The position numbers were made by a program, and so were the translations under genes. From Sporodiniella umbellata (lineage: Eukaryota; Mucoromycota; Mucoromycetes; Mucorales; Rhizopodaceae): a DNA stretch of 64,000 nucleotides. Shown in pieces: positions 21,891 to 32,361 of the stretch; within the stretch, counting starts at the first letter, position 1; each line of letters begins with the position of its first letter. The stretch covers positions 121,947 to 185,946 of the forward strand of contig JAIXMR010000042.1 in assembly GCA_025677835.1 (NCBI GenBank), written 5' to 3'. The notes beneath the pieces are model-generated. The model saw only the letters and a list, made by a program, of their open reading frames with translations, did no database searches and was not told where the DNA came from.

Positions 21891-23572
21891 ATGCACAAAA
21901 ACAACAACAGCAATTCCCCATCTACCAATATTGTAGGTGTTCATTATAGAGTTGGAAAGAAATTAGGTGAAGGGAGTTTTGGTGTACTGTACGAAGGTTT
22001 CTTATAAAAAAAAAAAAAAAAAAAGAGAGAGAGAGAAAAAATAAACATTGTTTATTCATTGCTTTTCTTTTTGTTTTTTTTTTTGTTTTTTTTTTTTTTG
22101 TTTGACTTGTTTGACTTGTTATTGTCACTCTGTTATCTATCTTTATCCAATAGGGCTTAATCTATTAAACAATCAGTCTGTTGCCATCAAGTTTGAACCT
22201 AGAAAATCCGATGCACCGCAATTAAGAGATGAATATAGAACCTATAAAGTACTTGCTGGTTTACGTAAATAACATGATGTAGATAAAGATGTATGTTTTA
22301 AACCATTGGATTAGCCGGCGTACCAAGCGCATATTATTTCGGACAAGAAGGATTACATAATATTTTGGTGATTGATCTCTTGGGTCCCAGCTTAGAAGAT
22401 CTATTTGATATGTGTGGAAGAAAACAGACAGTGAAAACAGTGGCTATGCTTGCAAAACAAATGGTAAGCTCTCCCCCCCCCAAAAAAAAGCAAGGCCAAC
22501 CCTCATCCCATCCATCAGATCGATAGAGTCGAAAGTGTCCATGAAAGAAACTTGATCTATAGAGACATCAAACCTGATAATTTCTTGGTGGGTAGACCGG
22601 GTAGCAAATATGCAAACATGGTGTTTATGATCGATTATGGTATGGCCAAACTCTATCGTGATCCAAAAACAAAGCAACATATACCTTACCGTGAGCGTAA
22701 GAGTCTTTCGGGTACTGCAAGATACATGAGTATCAATACACATCTAGGAAGAGGTAAATGAAAAAAAAAAAAAAAAAAAAAAAATACAGACAAAAAGAAT
22801 ACTCAAATAAACTGAACTGTGTCAGAGCAATCCAGAAGAGACGATCTAGAGTCTCTTGGACATGTCTTTATGTACTTTTTACGTGGATCGCTTCCCTGGC
22901 AAGGCCTGAAGGCTGCTACCAACAAACAAAAATATGAAAAAATAGGAGAAAAGAAACAGACGACTTCTGTTAAAGAACTCTGTGAAGGCTTTCCAGGTAT
23001 AAAAAGAAAGGCAGTTTTTTGCTTACACTTTTTTTTAAAAAAAAAAACACAAAATCTTTTTTTTTTTTTTTAGAGGAATTTGGTATCTATCTTCAGTATG
23101 TTCGTAAATTGGGTTTTGAAGAAACGCCAGATTATGATTTCTTGCGAGAGTTATTCAACAAAGTGCTCTGTCGACTGGGTGAAACGGACGATGGCATTTA
23201 CGACTGGATGTTGCTCAATAAAGGACCCGAGGTAAGACGTTGATAGCCCACTGGTTTTTTTTTTTTTTTTTTTTTTTACTGATCCAGAAAAAGCAGACAA
23301 GAGAAAGCCGACGCCAGGCCAGAGAACAATCCACAGGTCGATCGGTCAATCCATCGGTGAAACGACATGCTTCGCAACCCAAGTTCAATCACGCCCCACC
23401 TTTACCCACTACTATGCCACCTTCTAATCCTAATACTAATTACCATAAAATGCCAGATTCCCCCAATCACGGAAACGCCCCGCTTTACCATCCAGTGAAA
23501 GAGGAGCCTCAGGTTCATCATCGTGGACTCTGTCAAACACTGCTTTCTTTCTTTACATGCGGTATACACTAA
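21891..23572 (+). CDS. casein kinase I, membrane-type (Yck/CK1 gamma-like)
   Basis: Ser/Thr kinase. Exons 21891-21996, 22154-22264, 22315-22463, 22519-22753, 22826-22996, 23074-23231 and 23288-23572 join to 404 residues. Visible are the glycine loop [10 protein letters not shown], Lys48 (VAIKFEPR), the CK1 catalytic loop YRDIKPDNF (Asp138), [11 protein letters not shown] and [13 protein letters not shown], and [12 protein letters not shown]. The metal-binding triplet is DYG (161-163) rather than the usual DFG, an uncommon but tolerated change. The C-terminal 95 residues are Pro/Asn-rich and end FFTCGIH with two nearby cysteines (in GLC and FTC). Yeast Yck proteins are membrane-anchored by palmitoylated C-terminal cysteines, so a similar anchor is plausible. 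It converges on the gene at 23691. Confidence 0.95.
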
Positions 23573-23611
23573 TCATTCTATGATAATAATAAAACACATG
23601 GCCCTTTTCAA

Positions 23612-23614
<3 letters not shown>

Positions 23615-23647
<33 letters not shown>
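23615..23647. repeat. TA dinucleotide repeat
   Basis: About 16 TA units followed by an A22 run, sitting in the short (118 bp) tail-to-tail space between casein kinase I and the minus-strand gene. Confidence 0.9.
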
Positions 23648-23655
<8 letters not shown>

Positions 23656-23690
23656 AAAAAAAAAAAAAAAAAAAAACGATTTATTTGGTT

Positions 23691-24410
23691 TCAAGAGGAC
23701 TTTTTGGCTAAAGAGGCCATATAGTGTTGTTGCATAAGTTTCATTTGTTCATATTGATAGAGCTGTTGGTGGTAGTAATAATGCTGGTATAATTGCTGTT
23801 GGTAGTAAGGTGAAGCATACGGTCGGTCGTAAAAAGACGGTTCATCTAGTTTAGGCATGGATCCTGCCATGGGCTCAGAGGGGTGGTAGTGTGGGGTACG
23901 TGGCAGACTTGTGCTGGAAGAGTAGTGGTCTTGTAACCAAGAACTATGGCCGTGTTGACGCCTTAGCGCAGCCAATCGGACCTGGCTTCGATGCCTTTCC
24001 TTCATACGCTCTATCACTTTTGAATCGGGTGTCGTTGGGTGGCTAGTGGGGGCCAAAGGAGGTCCGATCTCCTCATCGTCTTCTTCCGAATCAGATACAT
24101 CAGAATCCTGTGTCATCGCTGGACTGACCGCCTCCTCTTTTTTGGAACTGATCGAGGGAATATAGTGTTTGAATGAAAACGATTTACGTGATTGGCCGTT
24201 CGTAGATAGACTCGAACTGGATCCTCCCCTGCTCTTTCTTTCCTTGTTGTCTAAACAGAGGTAAGTCTTACTTTTCAAGGGAACAACAACTCTGTTACCT
24301 GACGATGGGCTTTCTTCTGTACATGTGCTCTCCGGACTCGGTTCTTTTGCCGTAGATGGTTTGGGCTGTTTGTTCTTTTGATAGAGCTTGGTGAGTTTAA
24401 AGAATCTCAT
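23691..24410 (-). CDS. unrecognised low-complexity protein, 239 aa
   Basis: Single exon from ATG at 24410. The N-terminus is basic (MRFFKLTKLYQKN), followed by Ser/Thr/Pro-rich sequence, an acidic cluster (SDVSDSEEDDEE, about residues 102-113), and a basic helix (VIERMKERHRSQVRLAALRRQ, about 135-155). A Tyr/Gln/His-rich tail follows (QQLYQHYYYHQQLYQYEQ). No enzyme fold is visible. The composition suggests a disordered regulatory or RNA/DNA-associated protein, but that is inference. The reading frame is clean over 720 bases, which supports it being real. Confidence 0.6.
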   Translation of the reverse strand: MRFFKLTKLYQKNKQPKPSTAKEPSPESTCTEESPSSGNRVVVPLKSKTYLCLDNKERKSRGGSSSSLSTNGQSRKSFSFKHYIPSISSKKEEAVSPAMTQDSDVSDSEEDDEEIGPPLAPTSHPTTPDSKVIERMKERHRSQVRLAALRRQHGHSSWLQDHYSSSTSLPRTPHYHPSEPMAGSMPKLDEPSFYDRPYASPYYQQQLYQHYYYHQQLYQYEQMKLMQQHYMASLAKKSS

Positions 24411-25286
24411 CGTGTCTGAATTATATACAAAGAGTAGTTTTTTTTTTTTTTGAAAGTTATACAGAAAAAAGAAAAACGTAGGAATGAAGACAGATCTCTT
24501 TAAAGCGTTGCATTCGCTGTGCTACTTTAAAAACGTGCTGGATAACAAAATACTCACATATCATTGACGAAATGCACATGAGCGGCGCGACTAAAATCTT
24601 TTACAAGAAAGATAGAAAGAAATGACGAAAGTTTTGTAAAGTCCTATTTTAATTTCTTTCTCCCTATTACGTTTGACGTAAAACCAACGGAAAACAATCC
24701 GTATTAGAAAAGGAGTTCTGGACTGTCCTGAAAAGAATCCTATTGGTCTGGCTCTTCACAACTTCCTAAATGCTGACCTTTCTTTTTTTTTTTTTTTTTT
24801 TTTTTGACGTATATGAATCGAAAGACGTAATCTACCCGAAATAGTGTAACCATGAGCGCATAATGATTCTGAAGGGTGATAGCCATTGTAAAACTAGTGA
24901 TCACTTTACAACTCAGTTGTTTCTTAGCGCCAACTCAATTCTAGACGTCTATAGTTGCAAAGAAAGAAAGAGAACGATGCCTTTTTAACAGAGTAAAAAA
25001 AAAAAAAAAAAAAAAAAAAACAGCTGTTTTTGTTGATATATCCATCTGTCTGCTTTGGTTTGGCTCGTCATCCTAGACTAGATGGATAAGTAAAACTCTT
25101 TCAGAAAACTGCAACAAAGGTAAATCGTACTTGAGCTTGGTGACCATCGTTTAAACTACTACCCCCCCCCGCTTTGCTTTTTAGTGCGTGGATAGATTAT
25201 GAAATATAGAAAAAGAGAATTGCAGAAATTTAAAAAAAAGTTGTTTCCGTTTAGTACTTGGGACATATAAGGTTTAGGCCTAGTGG
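24411..25286. other. spacer with T and A runs
   Basis: T run at 24783-24805, A run at about 24997-25020, C8 at about 25162. No gene seen. Confidence 0.5.
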
Positions 25287-25484
25287 TTACACATTTATTA
25301 TAACGAACGGATGTTTAGGGGATTGACAGAGGACTAGCCTACCGATCTCAGGTAACGCCACAATCAGGTCAGTGGGTGTGATTTCCGCAAGTTGACTAAA
25401 CACAATTCTTTTATTGAAAGCTTTGTTTGCCAATTCAAAAATCGCGGGAAATGTAACACTGGGATGGTAGGGACCGATCAACAT
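25287..25484 (-). CDS. possible small protein or gene remnant, 65 aa
   Basis: A clean frame from a genuine ATG (MLIGPYHPSVTFPAIFELA...). It has balanced, globular-looking composition rather than the Phe/Lys-rich composition of chance frames nearby. ITPTDLIVALPEIG reads like part of a folded domain. No family is recognised and no flanking exon could be placed. Confidence 0.25.
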   Translation of the reverse strand: MLIGPYHPSVTFPAIFELANKAFNKRIVFSQLAEITPTDLIVALPEIGRLVLCQSPKHPFVIINV

Positions 25485-25833
25485 AAGCCTGATTCAAGGC
25501 ATAGTAAAAACCTGGGTGAACTTTAAAAATAACCAAAAAAGGGGGATGGCTCGTCTTTAAAAAAAAAAAAAAACAAGAAGCATAGCATCTAAAATTAAGC
25601 TGACACCATCCCAATCAAACTGTGAAAGCACCACATACTTTAAACGGCAATTTAAGCAGAATAAACTCAGAAACGATCAATCACCTATTGCTCTAGGCCT
25701 ACAGTAAACAAACATTCATCTCCGTTGCTTTGGTGTAATATTGTATTTGGATGATAAAGCTGGATGAGAGACCTCTTTGATCTCTGATACTATCAACGCC
25801 CTTAAATTAATAACACTATATAAACAAGCAAGG

Positions 25834-25865
<32 letters not shown>

Positions 25866-26141
25866 AAGGGGAGAACACTTATTTTTCTCGCATTACTTTA
25901 AGCCGTTTCTTAAATGCTTTTATATGTCTTGCATACCTTTTTGACTTGTATCCAAAGAGATCCTTACCAAGGGGGGGGGGGGTTCTATACCATACAAACC
26001 TCTACTCTACACACACATACACAGCAAAAAGGACTTTTGGGTGACGTGGTAGTGTAACATTTCTAAAAATAAAAGTGGGGAATTAAGTAAAGGCTTTCTT
26101 TTTTGAGTTCATACACACAGTGCTGGACACCTACAAATATC
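25485..26141. other. upstream region of chitin synthase
   Basis: A30 run at 25834-25863 and G10 at about 25971-25982. From 26091 the frame of the chitin synthase is already open and keeps myosin-like residues (see that entry), but no exon further upstream was found. Confidence 0.4.
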
Positions 26142-26397
26142 ATGTTTGTGAACGCTTATACCCACCAGGAGTTTTGCGACAAATACAACACAGTTTTCAG
26201 TCATTTGGCTATAGAACAAGACAGACCTCCCACCTCTAAATGTCAAGCCATTGCTATGATTCTCAACTGGACATCAGCTGATTATCTCCTGGATCAAACA
26301 ACAGTAAATAGTCAAGAATTGAAACAAAGAATACTCTTTTTTTCTCTCTACTCTATTGTCTATACAAAGAACTGTGAAAGACTTACTGTTTCTTGTC

Positions 26398-26429
<32 letters not shown>

Positions 26430-29400
26430 TTATTATTACTATAGATTTCAGTGAATGATACAGTACACCAGCAATTAGAAGAGTTGTTAGCAGCTTCACG
26501 AAACCAAAGAGGCTTTGATCAACAGCCTTTCGAATACGATTTTAGTGACCCATTCTCACCGATTCATCCTGATTTAGCTTCCACACCTTACAAGAACCTA
26601 TCATCACCCCAAGCACCCATAAACAAGATGCAACCCATAGTCCATGATGGCGAAAGCCCGATGGAGCAGTATTACCCAGCCATGAAGCAAAACTATTCCA
26701 GTTACGATGGCGTTGCAGACCCATTTGATCCCACCTATGTAGAACTTAAAACGCTATCTCAGCAATCCCAGCCAGACAGCAAAGAAAACAAGATGTCAAC
26801 AACTCGTAAAAACTGGATTATTTTTGTATGGATGATCACTTTCTGGGTTCCTTCCCCTGTACTCCGATGGTTTGGGATGGAACGTAAGGATGTACAGATT
26901 GCCTGGCGAGAGAAGTTTACGCTATGTTTTATTATTTTTCTTTTGTCGGCATTTATCATCTGGTTTCTGGTCTTCTTTGGCAAGTTTATCTGTCCTGTCC
27001 AATACGTCTTTTCACAATCCGAACTGTCATCGCGCTCTTCTACCGGCAACGCCTTTGGGGCTATTCGTGGCGAGGTCTTTGATTTATCTCGATTCAGCCC
27101 ACATCACTGGGGCAACCAGGTGGTCACCATACCAGCAATTGAGAATTATGGAGGGAAAGACATCAGTGACCTATTTCCTGTTCAGGTTTCAGCCATGTGT
27201 GAGGGCGTGAACGGCACTGTATCTGAGTACGTTGCCCAAGAGTTTCATTTCAATCTGACGGACGGTTTTGCTCAGTATCATGACTTTCGTGCCTGGCAAA
27301 AAGACTATAGACCCAACTGGTACTATGACCAGATGTCCTATCTTCGAGCCAACTATAAAGTAGGCAACATGGCTTATACAGCCAAGGAAGTATACAAACA
27401 AGCAACACAGCCCACCGATGTCAGCGGTGTACCCACCACCCGAACATGGGCCATCCTCAACGGCAGTATCTACGACCTGACCTTTTACGTCAAAGGCATC
27501 CGACATATTCAACTGCCTCAGAACACCACTGGGATCAACACCACCAACGCAGACCCAGACTACATGTCGCCGGATGTAGTCAAGCTCTTTAGTGAAAACG
27601 CCGGAAAAGACATCTCGTCCCTATGGAACAGCCTGGACATGCCGTACGATACACGTTTACGTCAAGAGGTCTGTCTGAGAAATCTGTTCTATGCCGGCAG
27701 CCTCGATTACCGCAATTCGCCCACCTGTATCTTCTCAGAATATCTCTTGTTGATTGTCACCATCTTTCTTTGTTTGATTATTGTTTTCAAGTTTTTGGCT
27801 GCGCTTCAGTTTGGCACGACCGGACCTCCTGAGAGTCACAACAAGTTTGTGATCTGTCAAGTCCCTTGCTATACAGAAGGGGAAGAGGAGCTAAAAAAGA
27901 CAATCAATTCTCTGGCAGCCTTACAATACGATGACAAACGAAAGCTTTTGTTTATCATCTGCGATGGAATGATCACGGGTGGTGGTAACGATCGACCAAC
28001 ACCCCGCATTGCTCTTGATATCCTGGGCGCAGACACCCGTATTGAGCCTGAACCTGTCTCGTTCTATTCTGTCGGCGAGGGCCAGAAACAACATAACATG
28101 GCTCAGGTTTATTCTGGGCTGTACGAGCACAGAGGGCATGTAGTACCTTATGTGGTGGTAGCCAAAGTAGGAAAGCCCACCGAGAGACAAAAACCAGGTA
28201 ACCGCGGTAAAAGAGATTCTCAGCTGATCCTGATGCGCTTCCTGAACAAGGTCCATTATGCCTTGCCCATGACGCCCATGGAGCTCGATGTCTATCATCA
28301 CATCAAGAATGTCATTGGCGTGAACCCCAGCTTTTACGAATTCATTCTCATGGTAGATGCCGATACTGAAGTCAACCCAGACGGCCTGAGTCGTCTTGTC
28401 TCAGCATTTGTGGACGATCCAGAGGCGATTGGGATGTGTGGCGAAACCAAGATTTCAAACGAAAAAGACAGCTGGGTTACCATGATTCAAGTCTATGAAT
28501 ACTTTATATCCCACTACATGATCAAAGCGTTCGAATCACTCTTTGGCTCCGTTACATGTCTCCCTGGCTGTTTCTGTATGTACCGTATTCGTACACCTAC
28601 CAAAAACCAACCTCTTTTGATTTCGAACGATGTTATCGAAGACTACCAAATCACCCGGGTGGACACTTTACATAAAAAGAACCTGCTTCATCTGGGTGAA
28701 GATCGGTACCTGACCACTCTCATCTTGAAGCATTTCCCCTCTTACAAAACCAAGTTTGTGCCGCAGTCGCAATGTGCCACTGTTGCTCCTGACGAATGGT
28801 CCGTTTTGCTATCCCAGCGTCGTCGATGGATCAATTCTACCATCCATAACCTGGGCGAATTGATCTTTCTACCTCAACTCTGTGGGTTCTGCTGCTTCTC
28901 TATGAGATTTGTAGTCATCATGGACCTCTTTAGTACCATGGTTCAACCCGCTCTTGTCGGCTACCTTGTCTATCTGATCTACAGTCTGGCAACAGCATCC
29001 AACGGTGTACCCATTATGGTCGTCATCACTCTGGGTGTGGTCTACGGCTTACAGGCAATCATCTTTATCTTTCACAAAAAGTGGGAATATATCGTATGGA
29101 TGATTGTATCGATACTGGCTATCCCTGTCTTTTCGCTGTATATACCCATTTATTCCTACTGGCATTTCGATGATTTCTCGTGGGGTAACACCCGTGTCGT
29201 GCTTGGAGACAAGGGAAAAAAGATAGCTGTCAGTGCTGAAGAAGAGCCTTTTGACCCAAGCACAATCCCTACCATGACATGGGAAAAATACGAGGAGGGA
29301 CTTTACGATCCAATCACAGAAGTAAACTCTGTGAAATCGGGCAGTCAGTATTCTCGAGGCACCCGAACCCCTAAATACAGCCAATATTCGTCTCATAGGC

Positions 29401-29501
29401 CTCCCGCTTCGGTTGTCTCAAGTCAATATAGCCATCCTCAGCGTTCGTTAGCGAGCGCCATGTCATACCCATCGTCCCCATTACATAGACGCGAGCACTA
29501 A
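26142..29501 (+). CDS. chitin synthase (class V/VII-like) with vestigial myosin converter
   Basis: Membrane GT2 enzyme making chitin. Exons 26142-26303 and 26445-29501 give 1072 residues. Residues 1 to about 70 (YTHQEFCDKY...CQAIAMILNW...VHQQLEELL) look like only the converter end of the myosin motor that heads class V enzymes. No P-loop or switch motifs are present. Then come a TM pair (about 175-260), a cytochrome b5-like region (GEVFDLSRFSPHHWG), a TM, and the catalytic domain. The catalytic domain has DADTEVNPDG, the EDYQITR region, EDRYLT and QRRRW (845-849). Four or five TM helices and a Ser/Tyr-rich tail follow. The start at 26142 is the first ATG, but homology seems to begin a little earlier, so a 5' exon may be missing. 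Confidence 0.93.
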
Positions 29502-29733
29502 TCCACCACACTTTGTCATTAAAAAGCTTTCTTTTATTAATTCTCTTTTGGTCCTTTTTTTTTTTAAAAAAAAAAAAAAAAAACATCTTGTACACCCAAC
29601 AGACAACTGACAGCCCCCTTTCTTCTTTCTAAAAACAAGGGCATTTGATTGAGCTCCCTTGACTTTTATCTAATCACTTTGAGACTCTAAACTGGTAAGA
29701 ATAGAATCAACTTCAACTTGTAAAAACATAAAT

Positions 29734-29765
<32 letters not shown>

Positions 29766-30278
29766 GCCAGTTGCTCAATTTATTACAAAGATGAGGTGCT
29801 CTTGAAAACGTTTTCTTTGTTTTGGTTGGTTTGAACATCCAAAAGTCAGCGGTGACATGACTGATCAGGTTGAAACAAACAGTAGATATTAAGTTACCTG
29901 AATCCTGGCTTTAGAAATTGACTTTCTTTATAGGCAGTGGTTGATATGTTTTTACACCACTAGTAGTTATCACCCTTACCTTGATCCCACTCTACTCCAC
30001 CCCCTTTTTTTTCCTTTTGCAAAACAAAAAAAAAAAAAAAAAAAATCAAAAATCAATTTGCCGTCACATTGCATCACGGGAGGAACCTGTTCATTAACAT
30101 TTGTAGATAAACAAAAAGTCATAAAACGTGTGAATGGAAGTCTGTTTTTTTTTTTTGTTTTGTTTTGTTTTGCTCTTTTTTTTTTTCTTTTTTCATCTTT
30201 GCTTCCTCTTTCTTTTCCATTACTGCTTATTTTGTTTTGACAGCTTGAAATTCAAAAAAAGAAAATAAAAAAGAAAAA
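29502..30278. other. spacer with A/T runs
   Basis: A run at 29566-29583, TA repeat at about 29740-29764, A run at 30025-30045, T-rich leader at 30140-30190. No gene seen. Confidence 0.5.
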
Positions 30279-30446
30279 ATGTCCTTGGAAGATGAAATGT
30301 TTTCGACAATAAGTTCTTCGTCTGAAGATTCAATGGAGCTCTATGCAGATCGATGTTCTATCTGTTTTGATTCACAGTATGATATGTATTTGAAAGACTG
30401 CAAAGACCAATTCTGCGTAGAATGTTTTGAAAAGTAACACGCATAA

Positions 30447-30488
<42 letters not shown>

Positions 30489-31768
30489 CTCCATATGTCT
30501 TTTGGTTTAATATTAAAGCTCTAGATATGTCACCCATACTGTAAAGTCGTCATGGGGCTTAAGTGTGACTACCATCAAATGTCCTGTCTGCAATATCCTT
30601 GTACATAAAAGAGAATGGGGAAGATATGTACCAAGGAGTATAGTAGCCTTATACGAAAAACACAACACTCCATACAGAAGCTATAGCCGTGTCTGTTCAC
30701 ACTGCGATGTAGAACTAAAGCCCTGCACACAAAACGGCGATTTTCAACAATTGAGGTAAAGTACACATCGACAGATAAGTATTTTCCATTGCCTCTAAGA
30801 GCCATTTATCTGTTTATAAATGTGTATATAACAACATGTAGTTCAATTTGCGCGTTCTTAAATACCGTTGTTTCATCATGTTCCAAACAAGAAAAGCATG
30901 TGGACAACAATGATCATACAAATATCTACGAGTGGATAAAGGCATTCCGTCAGGGTTATTCAGAAATAAAATCGGTAGAGACCTATAAGCAACTGATAAA
31001 AGATATATTTCAATTTGAAAAAAGCCATGCTTCAGAATACAGCACAATTAGGCATCAGTATTCTCATCAGCTATCGCTTTTATATCTAAAGACAATAAGC
31101 GATCCTGAAGTCTGGAAACAGCTTCAGTTTATGCACATTGGATTCTTTCCAAACATGAACTGGTACCTGAAAAAGGATTACTGAAACAAGCGTTAATACC
31201 CACATTACTTTAGTTTGAAATGTCAAACATCCATTTGCTTACACTGCGGGTATGACTCCCATCTTCAGAGCACATGTGAAGAAAATATGCATTTGTTAGT
31301 GCAAACCCGGTCTTTAACAACTGAAGCACTCTATACTATTATGTGGAAACTACAAAACAGGTTTTATTTAATCATACTATGGAGCTTCGCTAACTCAACC
31401 CATAGCCGTCAATGCCCAAGCTGCTCAATCATGATAAACAGAGATGAAGGATGTAATAAAGTCGATTGTTCTTACTGTGGGTTTGCTTTCTGTTGGTGTT
31501 GCCGCTCTTCATGGTCTGAGGTAACAAAATAATATTAATAAAAAAAGCTAACTGAATCTAATTATTCGGTTTTTGCGATAGGGCTGTGGGTTTTATAGAT
31601 GTCCGCTATCTAGTAATCACCACCAGTCTATCTCTGACTATCAAACTCTTAAAGTACGTTCTATACTCATTTCATTATAAATTTGCCAAAATAGTAACAT
31701 TAAATTAGACGGAAGCGGGTGTACCCGATATAAAAGATATCCAAGCGAGAGCAAACACAATTGGATAA
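30279..31768 (+). CDS. RBR-type (RING-IBR-RING) E3 ubiquitin ligase
   Basis: Seven exons fit: 30279-30433, 30525-30755, 30842-31162, 31214-31360, 31406-31520, 31582-31653, 31709-31768, giving 366 residues. RING1 reads CSICFD...CKDQFCVECFEKY...CPVC. The IBR has CLKCQTSICLHCG and STCEENM. RING2 reads RQCPSCSIMINRDEGCNKVDCSYCGFAFCWCC, with the likely catalytic thioester Cys within its conserved GCNKVDC part. RBR ligases pass ubiquitin through that cysteine. In RING1 the position usually held by His (C-x-H) is Asp. Substrates are unknown. Intron 1 contains T38 (30449-30486), the longest homopolymer in the window. Confidence 0.88.
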
Positions 31769-32361
31769 GGTCTAATAAACCCTTCTGTCCTTGTACCACT
31801 TTACTACAGTGACCATGTTCTTTTGTTCTTCTCTATGCTAGCTCCAAGTTCTTTTTCTTTCTTAATAAATATGATATGCTTTCTATCGATTACATACAAA
31901 ACAATTTTTTTTTTTAAAAAAAACCTCATAGACAACCTTTATTTTTTTTTTCAAGTTAAAAACCAATGTAGATCTATGAACACAAAACACGTGCAATAAA
32001 ACTACCAAATCTGGACAATTAAGTGACAAAAAACTAGCAATTGTGTACCGGGTTATTCTTTTACCTTAATTAACTCAAGAAATACAGAGGATCTTTTTGA
32101 AATAGAAAGGCATTGTACATAATATTCAAAGTCATTTTACCTTAAAAAAAAGGATGCTTTTTTTTATAGAAAAACAAAAGAAGAGCAAGAGAGAAACAAA
32201 GGGTAAACCGGTGATGGTGTTGATTAATTACTGGTTACACAGTGTACCAAAGCGCAACTTTACTATTTCATGAGCTTTATACTTTTTTCTTTCTTTGCTT
32301 TTTTTTTTTTTTAAGCTTTTTCTTATTATTTTCTCTTACCACCACATTCTTTTAAACAACT
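31769..32361. other. spacer and promoter of the glycosyltransferase gene
   Basis: AT-rich with T runs at 31912-31925 and 32300-32312 and a pyrimidine-rich leader before the ATG. Nothing else recognised. Confidence 0.5.
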
